Below are positions 8,497 through 18,655 of a DNA stretch of 64,000 nucleotides, in pieces; positions within the stretch are counted from its first letter, which is position 1, and each line of letters starts with the position of its first letter. The notes beneath the pieces are model-generated. The model made no database searches, had not been told where the DNA came from, and saw only the letters and a program-made list of their open reading frames with translations. The DNA lies in contig NZ_JAQITB010000010.1 of assembly GCF_028618515.1 (NCBI RefSeq), positions 1 to 64,000 on the forward strand, written 5' to 3'. The position numbers and the translations under genes were made by a program. This stretch comes from Bartonella sp. ML69XJBT. Lineage in GTDB: Bacteria; Pseudomonadota; Alphaproteobacteria; Rhizobiales; Rhizobiaceae.

Positions 8497-10482
8497 CTAT
8501 TTTTCATTAAAATAGTTATAAACTTTTTTTGCAATGGTGGCCGAAATTCCCATTACTTTTGTTAAGTCTTCGAGTGAAGCATCGGCTACGGCTTTGGCAC
8601 TTCCAAAATGATGCAGCAATGCACGCTTTCTTGTTGGACCGATATTTTCAATTTCATCAAGCGGGTTTTTGAATGTCGCTCTTTTTCGTTTGGCTCTGTG
8701 CGTTCCAATTGCGAAACGGTGTGCTTCGTCGCGTAGACGTTGCAAAAAATAAAGGATAGGGTCACGTGGAGGTAGTGTAAAGGGTGTTTTGTCCTTGATA
8801 AAAAACCGCTCACGCCCAGCGTTACGGTCTACACCTTTGGCTATTCCAACAACGGTGATGAGGTTGCCTATTTTTAATTCAGAGAGTACTGTATGCACAC
8901 TATTAATTTGTCCTTCACCACCATCAATGAGGATAAGATCAGGCCAAAGAGGAGAAGAATCATCGCTTTGCTCTTTCATGTCACTGCCTGTATGAGGCAG
9001 ATCATGCTCTTTGAGAAGACGTGAAAATCTTCGTTTAATGACTTCTTTCATCATAGCAAAATCATCACCAGGTGTGATATTGGTCGAGCGAATATTGAAT
9101 TTGCGATATTGATTTTTAATAAATCCTTTGTGATCTGCAACAATCATCGCACCTATCGCATTTGTTCCCATCATATGGGAATTGTCATAGACTTCTATAC
9201 GGCGAGGAGTATGAGACATTTGGAATATTTCGGCAAGTCCCTGAAGCAATTTTGTCTGTGTAGCTGTTTCAGCAAGTTTGCGTCCAAGTGCTTCATGAGC
9301 ATTGATAGAAGCGTGATGAATAAGAGTTTTTCGTTCACCTTTTTTAGGTAAAGAGAGTATTACTTTACGATTTGCTTTGAGACTGAATGCCTCCATAAGA
9401 AGTGCTTGTTCTTCTATTGCTTCAGATAAAAGGATCAGTTTTGGAAGTGGCTTATCATCGTAGAATTGGGCAAGAAAACTCTCTAAGATTTCAGAACGAG
9501 AAAAAGAGGAATCTGCTTTAGGAAAATAGGCTCTGTTTCCCCAATTTTGTCCCATGCGGAAAAAGAACACTTGGATGCAGGTCACTCCTTCTCGTTGTGC
9601 AATTGCAAAGACATCTGCTTCTTGTATTGTTTGAGGGTTAATACCTTGATGGCTTTGTATGTAAGAGAGAGCCGATAAGCGATCACGATAGGTAGCAGCT
9701 TGTTCAAAATCAAGGTTTTCTGCAGCTTTATGCATAGCTTGAACCATATGACTTTTAACAGATTGGCTTTTTCCTGAAAGAAAAGCTTTTGCTTCTCTCA
9801 CCAGCACAGTGTAATCACCAATACGAATTTCATCTGTACAGGGTGCAGAACATCGCTTAATTTGATAAAGCAAACAGGGGCGTGTACGGTTTTCATAAAC
9901 CGAATCGCTACAGGTTCGTAGTAAAAAAGCGCGTTGTAAAACATTGATTGTTTGTGTTACTGCACTTGATGAGGCAAAAGGACCAAAATAATGGGCTTTT
10001 TTTGTTCGGGCACCACGATGTTTGTAAAGTGCAGGTGCGCGATGATCGTCAGTGATAATAATATAAGGAAAACTTTTATCGTCACGCAGTAACACATTAA
10101 AACGTGGATGTAATCTTTTAATAAGATTAGCTTCTAGAAGCAGAGCTTCTGTTTCCGTATGGGTAACGACAAATTCCATATGGGATGTCGCACGAATCAT
10201 TCGGGTAATACGGTTATTGTGCCCTTGTTCTCGCGTATAGTTTGAAACGCGTTTTTTGAGATTACGTGCTTTGCCAACATAGAGGATATCACCATTGTCA
10301 TCAACCATTCGATAAACCCCTGGCTTATGAGGAAGATGTTTGACAAACTCTTGTATGAGTTTGGCACCTTTCAATTGGTTTGTATCATTTTCTTGGTTGG
10401 CATTGTCCCACATAATGGGTGAGAGAAAAGAGAGATTTTCTCTTTCATTTTGGAGAAAAGCTGTGTCGTTTTTCAGAACCAT
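8497..10482 (-). CDS. uvrC: Excinuclease ABC subunit C
   Basis: Dual-incision nuclease of UvrABC nucleotide excision repair. In order: GIY-YIG nuclease domain (PGVYRM then [14 protein letters not shown], about residues 53-80) for the 3' cut; UVR/UvrB-interaction motif ([19 protein letters not shown], about 255); RNase H-like 5'-nuclease domain ([28 protein letters not shown]); and a C-terminal double helix-hairpin-helix ([30 protein letters not shown]). At 661 aa it is about 50 longer than E. coli UvrC because of an N-terminal extension of about 45 residues; a start at the internal Met near residue 24 is possible. pgsA follows. Confidence 0.97.
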   Translation of the reverse strand: MVLKNDTAFLQNERENLSFLSPIMWDNANQENDTNQLKGAKLIQEFVKHLPHKPGVYRMVDDNGDILYVGKARNLKKRVSNYTREQGHNNRITRMIRATSHMEFVVTHTETEALLLEANLIKRLHPRFNVLLRDDKSFPYIIITDDHRAPALYKHRGARTKKAHYFGPFASSSAVTQTINVLQRAFLLRTCSDSVYENRTRPCLLYQIKRCSAPCTDEIRIGDYTVLVREAKAFLSGKSQSVKSHMVQAMHKAAENLDFEQAATYRDRLSALSYIQSHQGINPQTIQEADVFAIAQREGVTCIQVFFFRMGQNWGNRAYFPKADSSFSRSEILESFLAQFYDDKPLPKLILLSEAIEEQALLMEAFSLKANRKVILSLPKKGERKTLIHHASINAHEALGRKLAETATQTKLLQGLAEIFQMSHTPRRIEVYDNSHMMGTNAIGAMIVADHKGFIKNQYRKFNIRSTNITPGDDFAMMKEVIKRRFSRLLKEHDLPHTGSDMKEQSDDSSPLWPDLILIDGGEGQINSVHTVLSELKIGNLITVVGIAKGVDRNAGRERFFIKDKTPFTLPPRDPILYFLQRLRDEAHRFAIGTHRAKRKRATFKNPLDEIENIGPTRKRALLHHFGSAKAVADASLEDLTKVMGISATIAKKVYNYFNEK

Positions 10483-10871
10483 TCAGTTTATCCGGAAACA
10501 TTTTCTATTTATTTTATGAAGTGTTTTTATTCATAAAAGACTATTATTTATGTAATGGTAGTTATTATTTCCTATAAATAACGTATTATGACATGAGACC
10601 GTTTAATTTTGGAGTAATTACTTTTCAATAAAACAGAGGGCGTTTTTTAAAAACAATTTTACAAACTTTCCAACACTATTTATCAGTATGAAAGTAGGTT
10701 TTGTTGAAAAAATGAAATTCCCACAGCTAACCATGATGTATACTAAGAGATAATATAGTTCAAAAGGTCAAGAAAACCAAGATCCTTGGTATTGCAAGAT
10801 TTTTAAGCAGTGCAAGAAATTTGATTTTTACCAAGAAAAATTTAACTTAAAATGCAATTTAGATGAAAGAC
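10483..10871. other. Intergenic region upstream of uvrC, no gene seen
   Basis: About 390 A+T-rich bases between the 3' end of rlmJ and the start of uvrC, both on the minus strand. It should contain the uvrC promoter. No open frame, repeat or convincing terminator was recognised. Confidence 0.5.
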
Positions 10872-11735
10872 CTAACATAATGAATGTTCTTTTTGGATCC
10901 AATTATGAAGTATCCTTGCATGTTTATCTTGTCCAAGACGATGAATAAGAAACGGGGTTAGTTTTTTCATTTCTTCTTCCAAAAGATAAGGAGGATTGAT
11001 AAGAATTATCCCACTTCCATTCATTGTGGGTGGGATTGAATTTTTTCGAACACGCATTTCGAGTTGTAAAATTTTTGGGATTCCCGTTTGATAAAGTGCA
11101 TGAAGAAAATTTTCAATTTCTTTGTCGTATTTAACTGGATACCATAGAGCATAAATTCCTCTAGGAAAACGACGATATGCTTTTATCAATCCGTCAATCA
11201 GACGGGCAAATTCACCAGTTTTTTCAAAGGGAGGATCAACAAGGATAAATCCACGTTTTTCCTTTGGTGGCAAGTGCGCATTTAAAGAAAGCCAACCATC
11301 TAAATGCAAGACTTTTGTTTGATAATCACCGGCAAAATTTTTTGCTAAAATACGATAATCTTCATCATGGAGTTCAATTGCGGTAAGTCGGTCTTGTTTA
11401 CGCAATAATTGGCGAATAACAAAAGGAGATCCAGGATAGAAGAGAAGTTCTTTTTCTCCTTCATTAAGTAAATCAATAATATTATACCATGGAGAAAGGA
11501 GTGTTTTTAAATCTTCTGGAATAGGAGTTGATAAAAGCCGTTGTACACCTTCACGCCACTCTCCAGTTTTGTATGCTTGTACAGAAGAAAGATCATATAT
11601 GCCAATTCCAGCATGGGTATCTATAACGCGAAAAGCTTTTTCTTTGCGTTTGAGATATTCTACAATGCGGGTGACAATAATGTGTTTAAAGACATCAGCA
11701 AAATTGCCAGCATGATAAATATGCCGATAATTCAT
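10872..11735 (-). CDS. rlmJ: 23S rRNA (adenine(2030)-N6)-methyltransferase
   Basis: SAM-dependent methyltransferase modifying A2030 of 23S rRNA (the former DUF519/ComJ family). The N-terminal family signature MNYRHIYHAGNFADVFKH starts at the first residue, which fixes the start. Other signs are the SAM-site strand VIDTHAGIGIYDL (about 37-49) and the catalytic N6-adenine motif LVDPPFE, a DPPF/Y type. 287 residues is normal for the family. It is a single gene on the minus strand, next to the nagZ decay zone. Confidence 0.93.
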   Translation of the reverse strand: MNYRHIYHAGNFADVFKHIIVTRIVEYLKRKEKAFRVIDTHAGIGIYDLSSVQAYKTGEWREGVQRLLSTPIPEDLKTLLSPWYNIIDLLNEGEKELLFYPGSPFVIRQLLRKQDRLTAIELHDEDYRILAKNFAGDYQTKVLHLDGWLSLNAHLPPKEKRGFILVDPPFEKTGEFARLIDGLIKAYRRFPRGIYALWYPVKYDKEIENFLHALYQTGIPKILQLEMRVRKNSIPPTMNGSGIILINPPYLLEEEMKKLTPFLIHRLGQDKHARILHNWIQKEHSLC

Positions 11736-12379
11736 GAATAAATTCTACCGTATATGACTGCTTACTCAATTTCTCTATTAACATAAAATAATGGTTTTAT
11801 ATCAACAAAAATCCTTTTGTAGAGGTCAAGCAATCGAAAAGTCGTATATGCATCTACTAGAAAAGATAAATGTTATAGCCTTACAATTATGTTTTCTATT
11901 TTGGTAATCCATACAATTTGTATGAAGGGGGATTAATCACCAAGGTTTCGAATTTTTTGTCAGAATACGGAAAGAAAGAGAGAAAAGACTTCAAGCATTT
12001 ATTCTTTATTTTTGTGAAGGAATTTTTTTTATTATTGCTGTCTTACAAAGAAAATCAGAGAGGATACAAATGAGCTGAAGCAGCAATGGAAATCACTAAA
12101 ATTTTAAAGATAAGTTTTTACGTTGAACAATGAATTTATCAACGAGTTAAAAATTGATATATTTAAAATGCCTGATAAAATACGACTAACGTGTTTTAAT
12201 AAAATTACTATAAATCTTTGAGAAAAAAGCAAAAACACGGTTATAATATGTAGAAAAACATCTCCTGTCAGCATTTAATTGAGTGAAAGCACAAATTTCA
12301 CGTGTATGTATGATAAATCATTAGGTTATGTATAATATTGAAATATAGCTTTTAAAAATTGATATGAGGTAGATGAGCT
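11736..12379. other. Non-coding stretch, probable decay zone upstream of nagZ remnant
   Basis: About 640 A+T-rich bases with stops in all frames. In related Rhizobiales, genes such as argS and a SPOR-domain gene often precede nagZ, but nothing here could be matched to them. It includes the rlmJ promoter region (minus strand). Confidence 0.4.
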
Positions 12380-13400
12380 GTGTTTAACAAAATAAAAACT
12401 ATAATTGTTGGTATTTCCGGTATTTTTGTAAAAGATGAAGAGAAGCTTTCATTATGAAACATAAACCTTGGGCTGTTATTCTGTTCGCACGCAATATAGG
12501 GGCAGCAGATGATATCAAGGCGTCTATCACTTCATTTGCGTGAGGTAAGTGGACGGGATGATATTTTTATTGATCAAAAGAGGAAAGAATACACCATCTG
12601 TTACCTCACTATCCAGCTGCTACAACATTAAGGAAACTTTATAAAATAAAAAAATCAAAAGAATGCAATTCATGGCACATGGAATCTGTCTCGCATTCAT
12701 GCTTTTGATTTAATAAAATTTGGCATGAATGCTCGTTGTTTTCCTGTTTTAGATATTCCTACAAGAGGAACACATAATATTATCGGGATACGTGCTTATC
12801 TAAAGGAGAAAGAAACAGTTATAGCTTTAGGACGTACGACAGCTCAAAGGTTTATTGATAGGGGTGTTTTACTGGTGATGAAACATATTCGTGAGACATG
12901 GACGAACACTTTCTGATACGCATTCTGAGTGAGTATCGCTTGATATCTTAGAAAAATACGATTTTATGCTTTTTTAAAATTTTGCTGATTTATCAACTGT
13001 AATGGTAGCATATATTATCTATGAAGCAATCGATGATCGAGTTTCGGCAATATTGTATAAAAAAGCTATTGAGAACATTTTTTGTGAGAAGATAGACTTT
13101 TACGGTCTTTGAGTGTCAGATGATGTATCAATCAAAGCTCTTTCAAGGGTTACATTTTCGGAAAATTTTCAGATTGAATACGTAAAATTTTGCAGAAGGT
13201 TGTGATGGTGCTCTTCATTGTAATAGTAGTTTGCAAGAGATGTGCATGATTGTACAGATGACACCATTTTAAAAGGTAAAGCATTGGAGCGTGTATAGAG
13301 TGCTTCCAAGAAGTTTTTTCACTCCGATAAATCCGATGAGGTTGCTTTAAGAGAAGAGTTTTCAAGCCTTTTTGAATTCTGTTTAAAGCAGCTTATTATT
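12380..13400 (+). pseudogene. nagZ: Decayed beta-N-acetylhexosaminidase gene (nagZ remnant)
   Basis: Reading across frames recovers the NagZ (glycoside hydrolase family 3) sequence in order. From 12380: ISGIFVKDEEK, then KPWAVILFARNIGAADDIKA. Near 12545: VSGRDDIFIDQ. From 12725: CFPVLDIPTRGTHNIIGIRAY and VLLVMKHIR. Near 12900: GRTLSDTHSE. From 12980: FADLSTVMVAYIIYEAID. From 13105: VSDDVSIKALS. From 13195: EGCDGALHC. At least five frameshifts and several stops interrupt it, so the peptidoglycan-recycling enzyme cannot be made here. Its position just before tatA fits the nagZ-scpA-scpB-tatA order of other Rhizobiales; scpA and scpB are not visible. The short open frame at 12725-12916 is only a fragment of this pseudogene. 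Confidence 0.85.
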
Positions 13401-13595
13401 TAAATTTTATGAGGTTCATGATAATAAATTAAGAAAAATGGACGAGAGGTTAAAAAGTGAGTTTACAATAAATAGCGTACGATTGCCTTTAACTGGAAAA
13501 GAAAATATACAAGTAAGAGAGGTGTATATTTGATATATTTCTTCAGAATAAACATAAACAAATGAACGCAAATTTAAAAGCAGTGAGAGAAAGTA

Positions 13596-13907
13596 ATGGG
13601 TAATATTTTTTCACCAACGCACTTAATTGTAATTTTGTTAATTATCCTTGTACTTTTTGGGCGTGGCAAGGTTTCTGAATTAATGGGTGATGTTGCTAAG
13701 GGGATTAAAGCTTTCAAAAAAAATATGAGGGAAGAAGAGGACGCTATCGAAGATAAGCATGAAATAGCAGATTCGTCCAAAACAATTGATGTTGAGTTTC
13801 AACAATCTGAACCATTAACGGTAAAGCGTGCAGCAGTGCGTAAAAAAGCTTCTTCTTCCCCTCAAAGAGGAAAGACATCTGTCGCTAAAAAACAGCATAT
13901 AGAATGA
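13596..13907 (+). CDS. tatA: Sec-independent protein translocase protein TatA
   Basis: Pore-forming or membrane-thinning subunit of the twin-arginine translocase. A short N-terminal membrane helix (residues 5-21, [15 protein letters not shown]) is followed by the conserved [22 protein letters not shown] amphipathic helix, diagnostic of alphaproteobacterial TatA. At 103 residues it has a long, basic, probably disordered tail ([18 protein letters not shown]). AGTGAGAGAAAG lies upstream of ATG 13596. It is first of tatA-tatB-tatC. The decayed nagZ lies upstream, so the operon promoter must be within about 13400-13590. Confidence 0.95.
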   Translation: MGNIFSPTHLIVILLIILVLFGRGKVSELMGDVAKGIKAFKKNMREEEDAIEDKHEIADSSKTIDVEFQQSEPLTVKRAAVRKKASSSPQRGKTSVAKKQHIE

Positions 13908-13963
13908 TAAAGACGTGATCGCAGTTGTACATTCTTTTTGAATGAGAAAGTCGAGTATAAACA

Positions 13964-14410
13964 ATGTTTGGGATTGATGGGCCAGAGTTTCTCGTGATCT
14001 TACTTGTTCTCATAGTTGTCGTTGGACCAAAAGATTTACCTAAAATGTTAAAAACAATGGCAAGAGCAATAGCTTATGTCCGTTCAACAGCAAAAGAATT
14101 TCGTCACCAGTTTGATGATGCAATAAGACAGTCCGAGCTTGATGAGTTACAAAAGACATTGTCGGATATTAATGATCTTAATCTAAACAGGAGGGTGACA
14201 GAGACTTTTTATCCTATTCATGATGCAGTGGAAGATATCCGCAATAATTTTGATGGAAAAACAACACACCATAATTTGAAAACAGAGAAAGAAATTTTGA
14301 AATGTGATCAAAACAAAGCCAATGAAGATTTAACCGCATCCGTTGATTCTCATAGTTATGGAAATATTTCTTTAATTTCCAAAGAGAGAGAGGGTCGTCA
14401 TGAATATTAA
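13964..14410 (+). CDS. tatB: Sec-independent protein translocase protein TatB
   Basis: Substrate-receptor partner of TatC in the Tat system. The N-terminus MFGIDGPEFLVILLVLIVVVGPKDLP has the TatB-type single helix with the GP-x-DLP hinge, then an amphipathic helix (MLKTMARAIAYVRSTAKEFRHQFDDAIRQ) and a charged cytoplasmic tail. 148 aa. It begins 56 bases after tatA, and its last 11 bases overlap the start of tatC, indicating translational coupling. Confidence 0.95.
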   Translation: MFGIDGPEFLVILLVLIVVVGPKDLPKMLKTMARAIAYVRSTAKEFRHQFDDAIRQSELDELQKTLSDINDLNLNRRVTETFYPIHDAVEDIRNNFDGKTTHHNLKTEKEILKCDQNKANEDLTASVDSHSYGNISLISKEREGRHEY

Positions 14411-15182
14411 GAAGGATGAAGTTGATGACAATATGGCTCCACTTTTAGAACATTTGATTGAACTGCGTCAGCGAATTATTGCTGCTCTTATTGCATTTTT
14501 GATAGCTTTTATTCTGTGTTTTCTTGTCAAAGATTACATTTTAAATTTTCTGATATGGCCTTATCAATGGGCAATGAAAATATCAGGTGGTAATCCTGAG
14601 AATATTCGTTTGCAATCAACACAAGTATGGGAAACTTTTTTAGCAAAGATGAAACTTGCGGCTTTTGGGGCAGTTATTTTATCTTTTCCCTATACAGCTT
14701 TTCAGTTTTATAGTTTTATCGCACCAGGACTTTATAAAAATGAGCGTATGGCTTTTTTGCCATTTCTGATTGGCGGACCGATTTTATTTTGTATTGGAGG
14801 GGCATTTGTTTATGCTCTGTTAGCACCAATAATGCTTTGGTTTAGCCTTTCTCAGCAATTTCTTCCAGATGTTCATTTAAGAATAGAGTTTATCGTCCGT
14901 ATTTCTGACTATTTGAGCTTTATAATATCATTTATCCTCATTTTTGGTTTGATTTTTCAATTACCTCTTGTGACAAGTCTTTTAACGAAAGTTGGACTTT
15001 TAACTTCTCATAGTTTAGTATCTAGACGCAAGTGGGCTATCCTTATCTCTTTTATAATTGCAGCGATAGTAACGCCATCAGATTTTTTTACTATGTTTGC
15101 AGTAGCCTTACCAACGATAGCTCTTTACGAGATTTCAATTTTAATTGCTTACTGTATAGAAAAGAGAAAAAAAATCTCTTAA
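14400..15182 (+). CDS. tatC: Sec-independent protein translocase protein TatC
   Basis: Polytopic core of the Tat receptor that binds the twin-arginine signal. The N-terminus contains APLLEHLIELRQRIIAALIAF, matching the conserved cytoplasmic HLxELRxR motif. The conserved FxxYxFIAPGLYKNER loop follows (residues about 95-120). Six hydrophobic segments are visible in 260 residues, normal for the family. It overlaps tatB by 11 bases and is followed 60 bases later by serS. Confidence 0.97.
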   Translation: MNIKKDEVDDNMAPLLEHLIELRQRIIAALIAFLIAFILCFLVKDYILNFLIWPYQWAMKISGGNPENIRLQSTQVWETFLAKMKLAAFGAVILSFPYTAFQFYSFIAPGLYKNERMAFLPFLIGGPILFCIGGAFVYALLAPIMLWFSLSQQFLPDVHLRIEFIVRISDYLSFIISFILIFGLIFQLPLVTSLLTKVGLLTSHSLVSRRKWAILISFIIAAIVTPSDFFTMFAVALPTIALYEISILIAYCIEKRKKIS

Positions 15183-15242
15183 GAGAAGTTTATATCCTGT
15201 GTGATAGCGCACGAATAGAAATGATGTAAATGAGGAATTTTG

Positions 15243-16520
15243 ATGCTTGATATTAAGTGGATTCGTGAACACCCTGAAAAATTAGATAAAGCACTGGAAA
15301 ATAGAGGCATTGAACCGCATGCAGAAAGATTAATAAAACTTGATCTTGAACGCAGGTTACATGTTGCCAAAGTGCAGTCTGCGCAGGAGCGTCGTAATGC
15401 AGCTTCAAAAGAAATAGGACAAGCTTTAGCAGCATGTAATCAAGAAATGGCTGAACGTTTGAGAGCGGAGGTTGAAGAGATTAAAGCCTTTCTTTCTTCT
15501 GCTACAGTGGAAGAAAAGCGCTTGACTGAAAGTATTGAGGAGGCTCTTTCAGCACTTCCAAATATTCCATTGGATGATGTTCCAAAAGGTAAAGATGAAA
15601 GCGATAATGTTGTTATTCGACATTTTTCTACACCTCCAACATTTGACTTTACACCAAAGGAGCATTTTGATCTTGGTCAAAATCTCGAACAGATGGACTT
15701 TGAACGAGCAAGCCGTTTATCAGGGGCGCGCTTTACAGTCCTTTCAGGAGCTTTGGCGCGGCTTGAACGCGCATTAGGTCAATTTATGCTTGATGTGCAT
15801 GTTGAGGAGCATGGTTATACAGAAGTTTCAATACCTCTCCTTGTTCGTGATGAGATTGTTTACGGAGCAGCCCAGCTACCAAAATTTGCTGATGATCTGT
15901 TTCGGACAACAGACGGTCGATGGCTTATTTCTACAGCAGAAGTGCCGTTAACCAATTTGGTGAACAATGAAATTCTTGAAATGTCAGATTTACCACTGCG
16001 GTTTTCTTCTTTAACGCCCTGTTTTCGCTCGGAGGCAGGTGCGGCAGGTCGTGATACGCGTGGGATGTTACGTCAGCACCAGTTTTGGAAGGTAGAAATG
16101 GTATCCATTACCACTGAAGAGCAGTCTTTAATGGAACTAGAACGTATGACAGAGTGTGCAGAAGATGTGTTGAAACGCCTCGATTTGCCTTTTCGCACGG
16201 TGGTTCTTTCTACAGGTGATATGGGATTTGCTGCACGTAAAACTTATGATATTGAAGTTTGGCTTCCAGGACAAGGATGTTATCGTGAAATTTCCAGTTG
16301 TTCAGTTTGTGGAGATTTTCAAGGGCGACGTATGAATGCGCGCTATCGTAGAGAAGGCGATAAAACATTGCACTTTGTGCATAGTCTTAATGGTTCTGGT
16401 ACAGCTATTGGACGTTGTCTTATCGCTGTTTTGGAGAATTATCAGCAAGCTGATGGATCAATTATTGTTCCAGATGTTCTACAGCCCTATATGAAAGGCT
16501 TACGTTGTATTACCGCTTAA
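15243..16520 (+). CDS. serS: Seryl-tRNA synthetase
   Basis: Class II aminoacyl-tRNA synthetase charging tRNA-Ser (and tRNA-Sec where present). The first 100 or so residues form the long antiparallel coiled coil that reads the variable arm. The catalytic core shows motif 2 ([28 protein letters not shown]) and motif 3 ([18 protein letters not shown]). ATG 15243 gives 425 aa with the conserved MLDIKWIRE opening; an adjacent TTG at 15240 is less likely. TGAGGAATTT lies upstream. It follows tatC, a usual Rhizobiales neighbour. Confidence 0.98.
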   Translation: MLDIKWIREHPEKLDKALENRGIEPHAERLIKLDLERRLHVAKVQSAQERRNAASKEIGQALAACNQEMAERLRAEVEEIKAFLSSATVEEKRLTESIEEALSALPNIPLDDVPKGKDESDNVVIRHFSTPPTFDFTPKEHFDLGQNLEQMDFERASRLSGARFTVLSGALARLERALGQFMLDVHVEEHGYTEVSIPLLVRDEIVYGAAQLPKFADDLFRTTDGRWLISTAEVPLTNLVNNEILEMSDLPLRFSSLTPCFRSEAGAAGRDTRGMLRQHQFWKVEMVSITTEEQSLMELERMTECAEDVLKRLDLPFRTVVLSTGDMGFAARKTYDIEVWLPGQGCYREISSCSVCGDFQGRRMNARYRREGDKTLHFVHSLNGSGTAIGRCLIAVLENYQQADGSIIVPDVLQPYMKGLRCITA

Positions 16521-16545
16521 TTTTATAACAAAAAAGAACCACTCT

Positions 16546-16600
16546 ATGTTTCTTGCTGAGGGATGATGACGTGTAAACACAAGGCTTTGCCATTTTAAAA
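16546..16600 (+). pseudogene. surE: Possible remnant of surE 5' end
   Basis: Between serS and pcm, where Rhizobiales normally carry surE (5'-nucleotidase), only 133 bases remain. ATG 16546 begins a stretch that, allowing one frameshift and one stop, reads M-F-L-x-x-(R)DDDV-stop-TQGFAIL, comparable to the SurE N-terminus with its metal-binding NDDG-I-x-A-x-GLAVL. The rest of the gene is absent. The match is short, so this is a plausible rather than certain remnant. Confidence 0.45.
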
Positions 16601-16653
16601 AATGAGTTGTAAGTACGGTAAGGGTACCACTTCATTGGAGAACGACTGACATT

Positions 16654-17313
16654 ATGGGGCAAAAGAGTATTTTACGATTTCGTGAGGAATTGGCCAGCCT
16701 TGTGCTGAAAATGCGTAGCAAAGGAATTGATGATGTTCGCTTTTTTTCGGCATTTGAGAAAATTCCGCGTCAACAATTTGTTGCTTCTTCTTGGTTCAAC
16801 AGTGCTTATGATAATAAAATTATTCCTATTGAGTGTGGTGAATATATTGAGCGTTTAGAAGAACAGCTTTTAATTCTTTTTGCTTTATCGTTGAAGAAAA
16901 AACATCGTGTTTTAGAAATTGGTACAGGATCTGGTTTTTGTACGGCTCTTATGGCATGTCTGAGTGACCGCGTGACAACAATTGATCGTTATAAAACATT
17001 GGTTGATTTGGCAGGTCAGAGATTTCAAAGTTTAGGGCTCGAAAATATTGTTATACGGCAGATAGACGGCAGTTGCACAGGTACAAGTTTAGGATCATTT
17101 GATCGTATTCTTATTTGGCCATCACGTTCAGATGAACCCCAAGAGTTTCTCAATCTTTTAGCTGAAAATGGGATTCTTATTCAAGCTATAGGACCTGACG
17201 AAGGGGTACAAACGATGACACGTTATAGGAAAATTGGTAGCCAATTTGAGTGTTTAGAAATGTTTCAAGTGCGTTATCAGCCTTTTATTAAAGGCCTTGC
17301 AGAAATACTTTAA
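16654..17313 (+). CDS. pcm: Protein-L-isoaspartate O-methyltransferase
   Basis: Repairs isoaspartyl residues in damaged proteins using SAM. Motif I is clear (VLEIGTGSGFCTALMACLS, about residues 86-104). It is preceded by the PCMT N-terminal region (MRSKGIDDVRFFSAFEKIPRQQFV) and followed by the acidic motif (VTTIDRYKTL) and the hydrophobic post-motif strand (FDRILIWPS). 219 aa is a normal length. Its position after serS matches the serS-surE-pcm order, with surE apparently lost. The 3' neighbour is the NlpD-like lipoprotein. Confidence 0.92.
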   Translation: MGQKSILRFREELASLVLKMRSKGIDDVRFFSAFEKIPRQQFVASSWFNSAYDNKIIPIECGEYIERLEEQLLILFALSLKKKHRVLEIGTGSGFCTALMACLSDRVTTIDRYKTLVDLAGQRFQSLGLENIVIRQIDGSCTGTSLGSFDRILIWPSRSDEPQEFLNLLAENGILIQAIGPDEGVQTMTRYRKIGSQFECLEMFQVRYQPFIKGLAEIL

Positions 17314-17470
17314 TTTTTTAGGTTTAAGATACTGTGCAAACTCTTTTCCCTTTTTATTTTACGATAAATTCATTTTGATCTTATTATAAAGATATTTATG
17401 AATAAAATATCGAATTTTAACTCTTAGGTAATATTAAAAAGCTTTAATAGAGTGAGTTGAGTATTGACGA

Positions 17471-18655
17471 GTGGGCAAAACTATGTGGTTCAAGGTTTTG
17501 GATAGTATTTTTTTTGGTTATTTTCAAAGAATAGCTTTTTTAGCGATGATAATGATTTTTGCGGGGTGTAGTTCTGGTACGCAGCGCTTTACAAATATTT
17601 TCTCTCATCGCGCAGGATCACCACACCCGAATATATTTACACCTATGTCTGCAGATCCGCAAGCGTCACCCTATGGTAGCATGATACAAAGCACCGATTT
17701 GCCTCCGGTAGATCAGAGTGGTGTTTCATGGACAGGTGATGATACTGGGTATGATTCTCCACAACAAGGAGGGACGTCTCCTGATAGCCGGATTATGGGG
17801 ACACCGCCACGCAATCTTGGAACTCTTTCTCGTTCACAAATGGATAATTCTCCGGTCTTCCGGCGAAACTCTTATATTGTTCAAAGTGGCGATACACTGT
17901 TAAGCATTGCACGGCAAATAGGAGTGAGTGTTGAAGCATTGAAATTAGCAAATGGTATAAGCAATAATTCCATTTATATTGGTCAAGTACTCGTGGTTCC
18001 AAGAAAGCGCACACTAGCAACTTCAAACACCTATAATGATGATAAGGGAATATCAGCAGCAGAATCTTCATATCAGTCTCAAGTTATGACTTCTACAAGA
18101 CAGAGAAAGGTTCCACCTACATATAAAGCGCCGGTCACAACTTCTCCTTCTGCAAGGGTGAACAATTCAAGTATTGAGAAAAAATCTTTTAAACAGATGG
18201 CGCAATTCAGTCATGAGACGAATTTATCAAATGCTGTTACAAATACGGATAATATTGTGACTCCGCAAGCCACAGGAATTTCTAAGATGCGTTGGCCTGT
18301 AAGGGGGCGTTTATTAAGTCAGTTTGGTCAGAAGAAAGGAACGGCAACGAATAGAGGGATAGATATTGCTGTGCCTGAAGGTTCATCGGTAAAGGCGGCG
18401 GAAAATGGTGTCGTTATCTATGCAAGTGATGGGTTAAAAGAGCTAGGCAATGTTGTTATGATTCGACATGAAAACAATATTATTACTATTTATGGATGTA
18501 ACAGTAAACTTGTTGTGAGCAAGGGCCAAAGAGTACGGCGTGGAGATGAGATTGCTAAATCTGGTGTTTCAGGAAATGTTAAAACGCCACGCGTTTATTT
18601 TGAGGTGCGTAAGAATTCATTACCTGTCAACCCTAGCAAATATTTAGAAAACTAA
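17471..18655 (+). CDS. LysM/M23 (LytM) domain lipoprotein, NlpD-like, degenerate active site
   Basis: Probable outer-membrane lipoprotein that acts on or regulates peptidoglycan. A signal segment (FLAMIMIFAGC) ends in a lipobox Cys at residue 33. A LysM domain follows at about residues 137-176 (YIVQSGDTLLSIARQIGVSV, YIGQVLVVP), and a C-terminal LytM fold from about 275 (RGRLLSQFG, RGIDIAVPEG, RVYFEVRK). The zinc ligand His of HxxxD is Asn294 (Asp298 is kept), the catalytic-type His after TIYG is Cys, and the His before FEVR is Tyr376. It is therefore probably catalytically dead, like EnvC/NlpD-type amidase activators. GTG 17471 or ATG 17483 may be the start. It lies between pcm and yajC as in relatives. 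Confidence 0.85.
   Translation: MGKTMWFKVLDSIFFGYFQRIAFLAMIMIFAGCSSGTQRFTNIFSHRAGSPHPNIFTPMSADPQASPYGSMIQSTDLPPVDQSGVSWTGDDTGYDSPQQGGTSPDSRIMGTPPRNLGTLSRSQMDNSPVFRRNSYIVQSGDTLLSIARQIGVSVEALKLANGISNNSIYIGQVLVVPRKRTLATSNTYNDDKGISAAESSYQSQVMTSTRQRKVPPTYKAPVTTSPSARVNNSSIEKKSFKQMAQFSHETNLSNAVTNTDNIVTPQATGISKMRWPVRGRLLSQFGQKKGTATNRGIDIAVPEGSSVKAAENGVVIYASDGLKELGNVVMIRHENNIITIYGCNSKLVVSKGQRVRRGDEIAKSGVSGNVKTPRVYFEVRKNSLPVNPSKYLEN

Noticed and set aside
8586-8813. Minus-strand frame of 75 codons
   Set aside because: It lies inside uvrC in another frame and has no features of its own.
12725-12916. Open frame of 63 codons as an independent gene
   Set aside because: It encodes an internal piece of NagZ (VLDIPTRGTHNIIGIRAY, VMKHI) flanked by the rest of NagZ in other frames, so it is a pseudogene fragment.
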